Under the pieces are notes generated by a model that saw only the letters and a list, made by a program, of their open reading frames with translations, was not told the origin of the DNA and ran no database searches. A DNA stretch of 64,000 nt, taken from the NCBI RefSeq assembly GCF_900113375.1, contig NZ_FOPC01000018.1, positions 1 to 64,000 of the forward strand, given 5' to 3'. This document shows, piece by piece, positions 9,774-15,902 of the stretch. The position numbers and the translations under genes were made by a program. This stretch comes from Algoriphagus hitonicola (lineage in GTDB: Bacteria; Bacteroidota; Bacteroidia; Cytophagales; Cyclobacteriaceae). Position 1 is the first letter of the stretch, and the number at the start of each line of letters is the position of its first letter.

Positions 9774-10863
9774 TTAGAATGACCTCTTGTCCAATTCAAA
9801 TATTTTATACCAATAGAAAAATGCTTCTGGATTTGATTTTTTTAATCTGTTTAATCTTGGCCAAAGCGGTTCTCCAATTGACCAATCGTTCATGATTTTT
9901 GGATCGTCGTATTTTTCGATTGTTACATTTTTGGATCGTAGAAGGACTGCCATGTAGGCTGCTTTTGAAGCAGCGGTAATTGCTTTGTCGATATATGAAA
10001 TGTTTCGGAGAAAATGAATCTAGAAACCCGTTGAATTCCTGTTTGTAATTCCTCAAAATTACCTTCTCCTTCAATTCCTCGACTGACTATGCATAAGGCG
10101 GTTTGGTAAATATCTTCTAGAACCCCATCTACACTTACTTCACATTCTCGGTACTTAAGTTCAACTGCTGCAAATAGCTCGAAGGTGGTTTTCACCAACG
10201 TACAGTCTTCTGCAACATCGATTAGATTTCCCACATCATAGAGCTGCTTTAGTATTTCCATACTCATGCTCGTTTTTCCTTTGAAGTAGGGGATACCCGT
10301 GGTATTAGGGGCGAAAGCGGTCAGTTTGTCTCCGAGTATATCCTCTACTGATGGTACTCGCACGATGATTGGATCTCCCTGAGAGAGTATGAATTTTGAA
10401 TCAATTGGGATTTCTTCAATTTTTTGATACCCTACTTTTTCAAAAAGGATATCAAGTAAGATACTTTCTTCTTCTGCCAGTGTTTGGTGACTAGGCGTGT
10501 AAAAAATTTGTAATGAGCTTTTTGGATGTTAGTTCCAGCTTTTCTTTCCTGAAGTTCGAATTTTGTAAATCCTTGATCTTCTATTAAATTTTCAAAAAGT
10601 CTTTCGAAATCTTAGGGTTCTTTTTCTACGATAATATCGACATCAATGGAAAGCCGTTTGGATGATTCCAGGATCAACATCAAAGCAGTCCCTCCTTTAA
10701 AGACAAAATCTAATTTTTGTGTTGCCAGTCCCTCAAGTAGAAGTAGTGCTCGGATAACTTTCTCTACCAATATCTTATCAGCCTTTCTGTTTGCTGTAGA
10801 CACCTTGGTTATCCAGTCAATATGTAATGAATCTTTACTTATCATTTTACTATTTATTGGCAA
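9774..10863 (-). pseudogene. AbiEii-type nucleotidyltransferase toxin, broken by a stop and two frameshifts
   Basis: AbiEii toxins are nucleotidyltransferases of type IV toxin-antitoxin or abortive infection systems. The N-terminus keeps the family signature ('FVFKGGTALMLILESSKR' then 'SIDVDIIVEKEP', the G-G-T and D-x-D motifs). A TAA stop then falls in frame at 10612-10614. The frame continues with 'DFERLFENLIEDQGFTKFEL', shifts near 10530 into 'SLQIFYTPSHQTLAEEES' and 'RVPSVEDILGDKLTAFAPNT', and shifts again near 9965 into 'AAYMAVLLRSKNVTIEKYD' and the C-terminus 'WYKIFELDKRSF'. All parts of a full-length protein are present but not in one frame, so the toxin looks recently inactivated. Sequencing error is less likely because there are three independent lesions. 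Confidence 0.85.
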
Positions 10864-10867
10864 TAAA

Positions 10868-11536
10868 TTAAAATTGCTGCCGATATATTGAAATTTCTTT
10901 TAAATAGATTTCCAATTCTTGTTTTTTTCTCCTTCTGCTAGCATATCTCAGCATCTTACTTTCACTGATTGCATACTTTTCAAAAGCTTCTTTAAAAATC
11001 TGGTCCATTTCTGATCCTTGTTGCGCATCAAATAGAAATGCTTCACAAAAAATGTCAACCAATATTTTCTCCAGTGTTACTGTAGTTATTCCATTAATTT
11101 CCTGAGTAGGTGACTCGGTGACAAGCAGCTTCACAATCCAAGGATCTTTCACATCGTTAACATATCTTCTGATCAGTTCTGGAGTTGGATCCAAATATAC
11201 TGGAATGTTTTTGTCCTTTAGAAAGTAGAATAAACTCTCCATTCCTTCTTTTTCAACTTCTACCAAGTTGTAAAATCTCCCAGGTTGATGTAGCATGAAT
11301 TCATTAATAACTGAGGTATTCCAGATGCAGATAGAAAGAAACGGAAATTCAGTTTTCAATTTTCGATAAAGGGAAATTTGTTGGTTTGATAGCCCAGGAG
11401 AATAGCTTTTTCCAAAGCCGAGCTTGAATTCGCCGCGCGAAACTCTGGTTATAATGCCTTCTTGAACAAGTTTATAAATTCTCCAATTCACCGTTGTTGC
11501 TTTGACTTCCTGATCTTTTGAGCAAAAGAAGTCCAT
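10868..11536 (-). CDS. AbiEi-like antitoxin (DUF6577 type), partner of the broken AbiEii
   Basis: 222 residues from the first ATG. A winged-helix N-terminus ('ATTVNWRIYKLVQEGIITRVSRGEF' in part) is followed by the antitoxin body ('IWNTSVINEFMLHQPGRFYNLVEVEKEG', in part) and 'TLEKILVDIFCE'. AbiEi proteins bind the abi promoter and neutralise AbiEii. It ends four bases before the toxin start, the usual operon order. The same frame is open upstream of this ATG to about 11660 ('LHIEDLRNHFQNQPKFSKSEL'), reading like the missing start of the helix-turn-helix, but without an ATG, GTG or TTG. Either a non-standard start is used or the 5' end has been lost. With its toxin broken, the antitoxin may be relict. 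Confidence 0.7.
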   Translation of the reverse strand: MDFFCSKDQEVKATTVNWRIYKLVQEGIITRVSRGEFKLGFGKSYSPGLSNQQISLYRKLKTEFPFLSICIWNTSVINEFMLHQPGRFYNLVEVEKEGMESLFYFLKDKNIPVYLDPTPELIRRYVNDVKDPWIVKLLVTESPTQEINGITTVTLEKILVDIFCEAFLFDAQQGSEMDQIFKEAFEKYAISESKMLRYASRRRKKQELEIYLKEISIYRQQF

Positions 11537-11757
11537 TAATTCTGACTTGGAGAATTTTGGTTGATTTTGGAAATGATTCCTTAAGTCTTCAATATGTAGC
11601 GTTTCCTTTGAGATATCGTAGAGTTTTGTACAAATGTAGAGAACTATATTTTGGCAACAAATTTAAAATGCTGCCGAAAAGAAGTTAGCTGAAACTTTCA
11701 TTTTGGATTCCTTTTAAAAGGAATTGAGCAATGACTTCTAAGGATGGTAAGAGTCTT

Positions 11758-11811
11758 AATTCGTACGGTTCGTATGCCTCGCACACTTCGTACCGTACGA
11801 ATTGTTCGAGG
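11758..11811 (+). repeat. CGTACG hairpin repeat, copy 2 of 3
   Basis: The best formed copy: an 11-base perfect inverted repeat, AATTCGTACGG (11758-11768) against CCGTACGAATT (11793-11803), with a 24-base loop that includes CCTCGCACACTTCG, also found in copy 1. It is followed by GTTCGAG and then ATTCAAATGAATT. Confidence 0.8.
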
Positions 11812-12158
11812 TTGAAAAGAGATTTAAAACCATTCAAATGAATTCGATTTCAAACCATTTAAAAACCTTCAAATTGGTAGAAAATTCAGTGGTTCATTTG
11901 AAAATTTTAACCTGACTGAAAATAGAAAAGTTATCTGATTTCACATCAAAAAGAAAAAAATCATTCAAAATCCGAAAACAAAAAAAGGAGCTTATAAGGC
12001 GATTGAAGCCTCATTTGAAGATATTTAAAATGATTCAATTCAAATGTATTTAAAATTGTAAAAGCAAAATGAACCTGTCCCCTAAATTATCCTCGATGTA
12101 GTGTAAGTAACTAAAAAACAGTAGGTTATGATAGCGCTGTTCCTGATACTAAACAAAT

Positions 12159-12191
12159 AGTTGATCATTTTACGATCAACTTTTTGTTTTT
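12159..12191 (+). terminator. Hairpin with T-run, no obvious upstream gene
   Basis: AGTTGATC (12159-12166) pairs with GATCAACT (12174-12181), followed by TTTTGTTTTTT. It looks like a Rho-independent terminator for plus-strand transcription, but no plus-strand gene is visible just upstream. It could end a small RNA, act for fic in the other direction with the A-run, or be a remnant of a lost gene. Confidence 0.5.
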
Positions 12192-12374
12192 TATACCCTT
12201 TCTTAGACTGTTTGTAAATTCAAATCAATTCCGATTGATTCAAATTGTCCCAAAATTTGTCCACCGATTTGTCCTACTTTTCTTTTTTTCGAGCTTATAG
12301 CATTATGAAAAAAATGATTTAGCGTTTTGGAATGAGAATTTATATGAGTTGTGATTTCAATTTGACCGTCTTTT

Positions 12375-13754
12375 TTAAGAATCCCATTTCGTTTTCCAAG
12401 AAGAAAACTCAGAAGGTTTGATTCGATAGCGTACAAAATTTCCTTCATGAAGTCCAAGGAGTTCTGTTTCTACTACTTCAGCGAACCTGGATTGGTCTGG
12501 TTCTGGTAATTTTTTGACTTCAGATTTTATTGCTTGGGATGCAGCTTCTTTTTCCATTGCATTGCTGACGATTAGGCTGACGATACCACGTATTTCTTCT
12601 CGGTATTTCATTCGGAAAGGATCTGGCTCCCCAAGGGATTGTCGAATCGCCGCATACCTTAAGGCTGACCGCTCATAGGCCCACAAAAAAACATCTTTGA
12701 ATAATTCGATGCGGTTTAATTCATAAATGCCTAGCATTCCTTTGATATAGCTTTCTTCCGGTACATCTATAAATGAAAGAGGAGCAAGGTTGTGTCGGTT
12801 TAACGGGATATTGGCAGCCAATCTTGATACTCGCTTATTAACGTCATCAAAAGGTTGCAAGTAGGGAAGTTGAACCAATACAAAAAAAGCCTGCTCAAAC
12901 GGATTTTCTATTTGGCTTGCCTTTGCCAGTATTTGGTCAAAAGATTCTTCGATGAGTTGCGGAATTCCCAACGGAGTAAATACGGAATTGGTGATTCCTA
13001 CGCCAAATGTTCTAAGTCTACCGGATGCAGCGGGATTAGTCAACAGGTTGTTTGAAAGTAGAGCATGGAGATTGAGAAAAGTATAGCGATTGAAGCCTAC
13101 CTCTTCAGACGATTCTACCAAAAACTCGATTGCCTCCTTGTGGTTGAGAATCATCTGAGTTTCCATCGGAGACTTGTTCGAGGCGGTTTTTCCGTTATGG
13201 ATTAACAGCTCCGTATCCAAGAGGGAATAGGTGTTGCCTTCTAGTCTACTTGAATTCCAGGAAAGGTCGATCAATAAGCGATTCAATACTTCTCTGACAT
13301 ATGTGCCAGCTGGCTGTTCATCGTTCCTTGTTTTCCCCCATTGCGCCAGCTTTTGCTTTTCTTCCTTATTTAGATAGCTGTCAATATTTGGGCGATAATT
13401 TTCTAAAAAGCTGCGGTCATATCCAATTGGTATTCTTTGAGTTTCAGCACGAGAGATTAGTGCTAAAACGTCCTTTCCATCTTGTGAAATAGGGATTGAT
13501 CTTAGGGGTTCATCCTTATTTTGAATCTCAGTAAAAGATTCGGGATTTTCTATGACATTGGAAAAATACCTCGTGGATCTGGCATCTCCTACCACTTTAA
13601 TGAGGCTGTTTTCTTTAAGATGTTTAAGACGTCTCTGAAGAGCTCTCTTTTGAATTGAAAATGGCAGTAGTAGGAGAAGCTGTTCTATTGATAAGCCATC
13701 AGGAAATGAGGCTAATGTTTTCCTAATTATATCAAGCTCATTTTTGACTGCCAT
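12375..13754 (-). CDS. Fic-domain protein with N-terminal winged helix and degenerate catalytic motif
   Basis: 459 residues. The N-terminal 65 residues look like a winged helix ('ALQRRLKHLKENSLIKVVG'). An inhibitory-helix motif [ST]xxxE[GN] lies at about residues 168-173 ('SSRLEGN'), then the Fic fold with 'SGRLRTFGVGI' (about 244) and the signature loop at 300-309. Fic enzymes transfer AMP or another nucleotide part to a protein hydroxyl using HPFxxGNGR. Here the loop reads 'QPFDDVNKRVSRLAANIPL': the catalytic His is Gln and the first Gly is Val, while Asn and Arg remain. The protein may bind nucleotide without normal catalysis (inference). An inverted repeat just upstream fits autoregulation by the winged helix. 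It lies in the accessory region next to toxin-antitoxin debris. Confidence 0.88.
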   Translation of the reverse strand: MAVKNELDIIRKTLASFPDGLSIEQLLLLLPFSIQKRALQRRLKHLKENSLIKVVGDARSTRYFSNVIENPESFTEIQNKDEPLRSIPISQDGKDVLALISRAETQRIPIGYDRSFLENYRPNIDSYLNKEEKQKLAQWGKTRNDEQPAGTYVREVLNRLLIDLSWNSSRLEGNTYSLLDTELLIHNGKTASNKSPMETQMILNHKEAIEFLVESSEEVGFNRYTFLNLHALLSNNLLTNPAASGRLRTFGVGITNSVFTPLGIPQLIEESFDQILAKASQIENPFEQAFFVLVQLPYLQPFDDVNKRVSRLAANIPLNRHNLAPLSFIDVPEESYIKGMLGIYELNRIELFKDVFLWAYERSALRYAAIRQSLGEPDPFRMKYREEIRGIVSLIVSNAMEKEAASQAIKSEVKKLPEPDQSRFAEVVETELLGLHEGNFVRYRIKPSEFSSWKTKWDS

Positions 13755-13792
13755 GCAACATATTTAAGTATCGCGACAATATTATTACAAAA

Positions 13793-13850
13793 ATGACGCA
13801 ATAACAAGAATTGCGTCATTATAAATGACGTGATGCGATAAATCGCGTCA
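13793..13850. promoter_or_regulatory. Paired inverted repeats upstream of fic (candidate operators)
   Basis: ATGACGCAAT (13793-13802) and ATTGCGTCAT (13810-13819) form a perfect 10-base inverted repeat with a 7-base spacer, starting 39 bases upstream of the fic ATG. A second, related palindrome follows: TGAC (13826-13829) and GTCA (13847-13850) around GCGAT-AA-ATCGC (13835-13846). Both share TGACG half-sites, as expected for a dimeric DNA-binding protein. The Fic protein itself carries a helix-turn-helix and is the obvious candidate (inference). Confidence 0.65.
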
Positions 13851-13904
13851 AGAAAGTGTCGGGATTAGTCACAAAAACCTTAAAATTGAGGGTTTATACT
13901 TTGC

Positions 13905-14105
13905 ATGAGTCAAGACACTCAAATGAAAAAGCCCTTTCTTTCCAGAATGGGCTTTACGCTTGTTAGCTTAGGTTCGTTTTGTTTCTTTCTGTTGGGGACT
14001 TTTGCGTCATTAAAGTTTCTTTTTGGATTCTTGAGCTTACCTAGGATTTCCCGGATTAGCCGCTCTAAGTCCAGTTCCTTTTTTCTTTTTGACCGTAGGC
14101 TCTAA
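13905..14105 (+). pseudogene. Small membrane protein, truncated paralogue of the gene at 14481
   Basis: 66 codons. 'KKPFLSRMGFTLVSLGSFCFFLLGTFASLKFLFGF' (longer than quoted elsewhere; residues 8-42) matches the second half of the protein at 14481 almost residue for residue, while many third codon positions differ. Upstream, 'GFILC' (13890-13904) still matches 'GFVLS' of the paralogue before a stop, so the first membrane segment is lost. The C-terminal 24 residues have no counterpart. It reads as a 5'-truncated duplicate that may still encode a single membrane segment. Confidence 0.5.
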
Positions 14106-14230
14106 ATATAAATGATCCAAATACCACAAGCGACCCCAAAAAGCGGGAATGGGTTTTCAGCTCCCAATGCTCCAATCATGGCGAAGAAGCTGATAAAGAC
14201 GGTTCCTAAAAATTTTATTGTCTGCCACAT
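14102..14230 (-). CDS. Small two-segment membrane protein
   Basis: 42 codons starting at ATG 14228-14230 with AAGAGA nine bases upstream. The translation 'MWQTIKFLGTVFISFFAMIG' continues 'ALGAENPFPLFGVACGIWII' and ends 'YI'. Two hydrophobic helices are joined by a short polar turn (AENPFP). The amphipathic start and clean RBS support a real small protein, but no family is recognised. It is antisense to, and overlaps by a few bases, the end of the truncated small membrane protein. Confidence 0.45.
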   Translation of the reverse strand: MWQTIKFLGTVFISFFAMIGALGAENPFPLFGVACGIWIIYI

Positions 14231-14480
14231 AGTCAGTCTCTTTTGATACTCAACATACCACTTTACGGCTTTGAATCAAAGTGGTTTGGGTTTTGGTGTA
14301 AATAAGTAAAGATGGTTTTATATAAATACATCAATAAGTCTTTTTTCAGTTTACAGCACTTGGTTTGGAGGAATATCAATTTTCCGACTGTGTAGGAGGT
14401 AGGGTTGAATGAGTTAATTACTTGTAATGGGTCAATTTTTGTAGATTGCACAATGCATAGCCACATAATCTTTTGATTAA

Positions 14481-14666
14481 ATGCTGGAACCACTCGTAAT
14501 TGTCACCCTATTTATCGGAACTGGATTTGTACTTTCCTTGGTTCAAGATTCACATTTGAAAAAGCCATTTCTTTCGAAGAGGGGATTTAGACTGGTTAGC
14601 CTTGGTTCATTCTGCTTTTTTCTGCTGGGGTCCTTCGCTTCTTTGAAGTTTCTTTTTGGCTTCTAA
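14481..14666 (+). CDS. Small membrane protein, two predicted helices
   Basis: 61 residues: a first helix 'LVIVTLFIGTGFVLSLV', a basic loop 'HLKKPFLSKRGFR' and a second helix 'LVSLGSFCFFLLGSFASLKF'. The second half is shared with 13905-14105. Across 31 aligned codons most differences are synonymous (for example tta/ctt, ttg/ctg, gcg/gct, tca/tct), which is evidence of selection on the protein. No function is recognised. Its place beside Fic and an AbiE remnant suggests an accessory role, but this is only context. Confidence 0.5.
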   Translation: MLEPLVIVTLFIGTGFVLSLVQDSHLKKPFLSKRGFRLVSLGSFCFFLLGSFASLKFLFGF

Positions 14667-14676
14667 AGCCATTCGC

Positions 14677-14730
14677 GATTCGTACCAATCGTACACTTCG
14701 TACCCCTCGTACCGTACGAATTGTTCGAGC
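14677..14730 (+). repeat. CGTACG hairpin repeat, copy 3 of 3
   Basis: ATTCGTAC (14678-14685) and GTACGAAT (14714-14721) form the arms, and the core CTCGTACCGTACGAATTGTT matches the other two copies. It begins just after the stop of the small membrane protein and lies about 170 bases from the tRNA-Ser gene. Confidence 0.75.
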
Positions 14731-14801
14731 CTGTTGAAAATGGGAGCGATAGGATGCAGAGTAAATAACTGGAGTGATCTAAATCCAAAAAAACGACAAA
14801 T

Positions 14802-14817
14802 TCTGATCTAGATCAGA
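14802..14817. repeat. Perfect 16-base palindrome
   Basis: TCTGATCTAGATCAGA, a perfect inverted repeat without spacer, 38 bases before the tRNA terminator hairpin. It could be an operator, a recombinase site or chance; nothing nearby decides. Confidence 0.4.
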
Positions 14818-14854
14818 TTTATAAGACCCTTAAAAGATCCCTGTTTCTAAAAAC

Positions 14855-14893
14855 AAAACCCTAACTATCAATATTTCAGATAGTTAAGGTTTT
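14855..14893 (-). terminator. Terminator of the tRNA-Ser transcript
   Basis: AAAACCCTAACTATC (14855-14869) pairs with GATAGTTAAGGTTTT (14879-14893) with one mismatch. On the minus strand the hairpin is followed by TTTTGTTTTT, a Rho-independent terminator seven bases after the tRNA 3' end. Confidence 0.8.
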
Positions 14894-14899
14894 GACTTG

Positions 14900-14988
14900 C
14901 AGAGAGTGGGGGATTCGAACCCCCGGTACGGATTGACCCGTACGACAGTTTAGCAAACTGCTGGTTTAAGCCACTCACCCAACTCTCT
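14900..14988 (-). tRNA. tRNA-Ser(GCT)
   Basis: An 89-base tRNA with the long variable arm of serine tRNAs. Acceptor AGAGAGT pairs with ACTCTCT and the discriminator base is G (14900). D arm: GGGTGAGTGGCTTAAACC. Anticodon stem GCAGT/ACTGT encloses TTGCTAA, with the anticodon GCT at 14954-14952. Variable arm: GTACGGGTCAATCCGTAC. T arm: CGGGGGTTCGAATCCCCC. CCA is not encoded. No consensus promoter lies directly upstream; the nearest is at 15236, beyond three partial copies of this gene. Confidence 0.95.
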
Positions 14989-14999
14989 CTATTTTTTTT

Positions 15000-15226
15000 A
15001 CTTTATAGGACTCGTACGACAGTTTATCCGCCGTGGCGGATGGTTTAAGCCACTCACCCAACTCTCTCTATTTTTTTTACTTTATAGGACTCGTACGACA
15101 GTTTATCCGCCGTGGCGGATGGTTTAAGCCACTCACCCAACTCTCTCTATTTTTTTTTACTTTATAGGACTCGTACGACAGTTTATCCGCCGCGGCGGAT
15201 GGTTTAAGCCACTCACCCAACTCTCT
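15000..15226 (-). repeat. Three tandem 5'-half copies of tRNA-Ser with the anticodon arm replaced by a palindrome
   Basis: Units at 15000-15078 (79 bases), 15079-15158 (80) and 15159-15226 (68, ending at the acceptor). On the minus strand each repeats the tRNA from its first base through the D arm (AGAGAGTTGGGTGAGTGGCT then TAAACCA). The ten bases GCAGTTTGCT are replaced by TCCGCC(A/G)CGGCGGAT. The unit then rejoins the tRNA at AAACTGTCGTACG and departs again into a spacer, AGTCCTATAAAGTAAAA. The palindromes lie at 15026-15041, 15105-15120 and 15185-15200; the third is perfect (ATCCGCCGCGGCGGAT). No unit has a T arm or 3' acceptor strand, so none can be a working tRNA. Confidence 0.9.
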
Positions 15227-15235
15227 AAAGCGATG

Positions 15236-15267
15236 CAAATATAAAGGAATTGATCAGATTTTACCAA
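15236..15267 (-). promoter_or_regulatory. Promoter for the tRNA-Ser array
   Basis: Minus-strand TATATTTG at 15243-15236 matches the Bacteroidota -7 consensus TAnnTTTG exactly, with TTG at 15267-15265, 21 bases upstream, as the -33 element. Transcription should start around 15230, at the edge of the first partial tRNA copy, and run through all three before the true tRNA. No equivalent element lies between the copies and the tRNA. Confidence 0.7.
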
Positions 15268-15314
15268 GGTCTGAACTACTCGATTCCAGCTCTTTTTTTT
15301 GGGAAAGGTAAACG

Positions 15315-15388
15315 ATTGACTATCAATGTCAATTTATGTCGGGAAATATCCCGGTTTTTTTAAAAATACCCAGTACAGGGTATTTTTT
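15315..15388 (+). promoter_or_regulatory. Three hairpins in series, two with T-runs, in the leader of the 15432 gene
   Basis: ATTGAC/GTCAAT (15315-15320 and 15328-15333), CGGGA/TCCCG (15340-15344 and 15349-15353) followed by G and seven T, and AAAATACCC/GGGTATTTT (15363-15371 and 15378-15386) with further T. The last two look like plus-strand terminators lying in front of a gene on the same strand, as in an attenuated leader or at the end of a short RNA starting after 15245. Confidence 0.5.
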
Positions 15389-15431
15389 CATCCAATACAA
15401 ATTCTAAATTTGAAATTCAATTTCTTCATTT

Positions 15432-15686
15432 ATGATTATTCAAACAAATACGGGGACATTTCTTATAGAAAACTGCCTAAATAAAAATGATAGAATAGCT
15501 ATTAAATCTGACTCAGAGGTGGAAATCCTTCGATTCTTTGGTTCTACTCCGGTTTTTAAAACAGGAGATTATAATTTTCCTTACCAAGTCAGTGTCTGCA
15601 AACAGGTGTTTTCTGATGCACTTATTTTGATGGTAAAAGAGATCGATTACACCGATTTTCACAATAACTCTGACCTCATTCAATAA
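15432..15686 (+). CDS. Hypothetical protein
   Basis: 84 residues, 'MIIQTNTGTFLIENCLNKND' at the start, mostly alternating beta-type residues, no signal peptide or membrane segment. No family is recognised. The leader holds two terminator-like hairpins. It could be a small regulator, but the sequence gives no function. Confidence 0.5.
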   Translation: MIIQTNTGTFLIENCLNKNDRIAIKSDSEVEILRFFGSTPVFKTGDYNFPYQVSVCKQVFSDALILMVKEIDYTDFHNNSDLIQ

Positions 15687-15902
15687 TTTTTAAAAAAAAT
15701 TTAAAAATTATTAAAAAGAGTTTTTAGGACGAAAAGCATTTTTTGTTTTAAGTTTTACTTTTTATTGTGCTTAAAAAATAATATTCTGAATAATGCCTGA
15801 ATATCACCTGTTTAGCCATCTATTCTACATTTTTTTTACCAATTTTTTTAATAATCTTTGGGTTTAAAAGGTATAAAATACTCCTGTTTGTAGAGCCAAT
15901 TT

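Larger units (their letters stand above)
11537..12374. other. Non-coding stretch between AbiEi and fic
   Basis: Over 800 bases with no convincing gene. It contains the frame extension upstream of AbiEi, the second CGTACG hairpin repeat (11758-11811), several ATTCAAATGAATT-like words (about 11835 and 12037), and a hairpin-plus-T-run at 12159-12191. An 84-codon minus-strand frame (12203-12457) starts inside fic and is not called. Confidence 0.5.

Noticed and set aside
12203-12457. 84-codon minus-strand frame after fic
   Set aside because: Its start lies inside fic in another frame and its unique part has only a vague 'GQIGGQILGQ' pattern; not enough for a gene.
14263-14493. 76-codon minus-strand frame
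   Set aside because: Overlaps the start of the conserved small membrane gene, no hydrophobic or family pattern of its own.
15000-15226. CRISPR-like array
   Set aside because: Units are 68-80 bases with no variable spacers; each is a partial tRNA copy, so it is not a CRISPR array.
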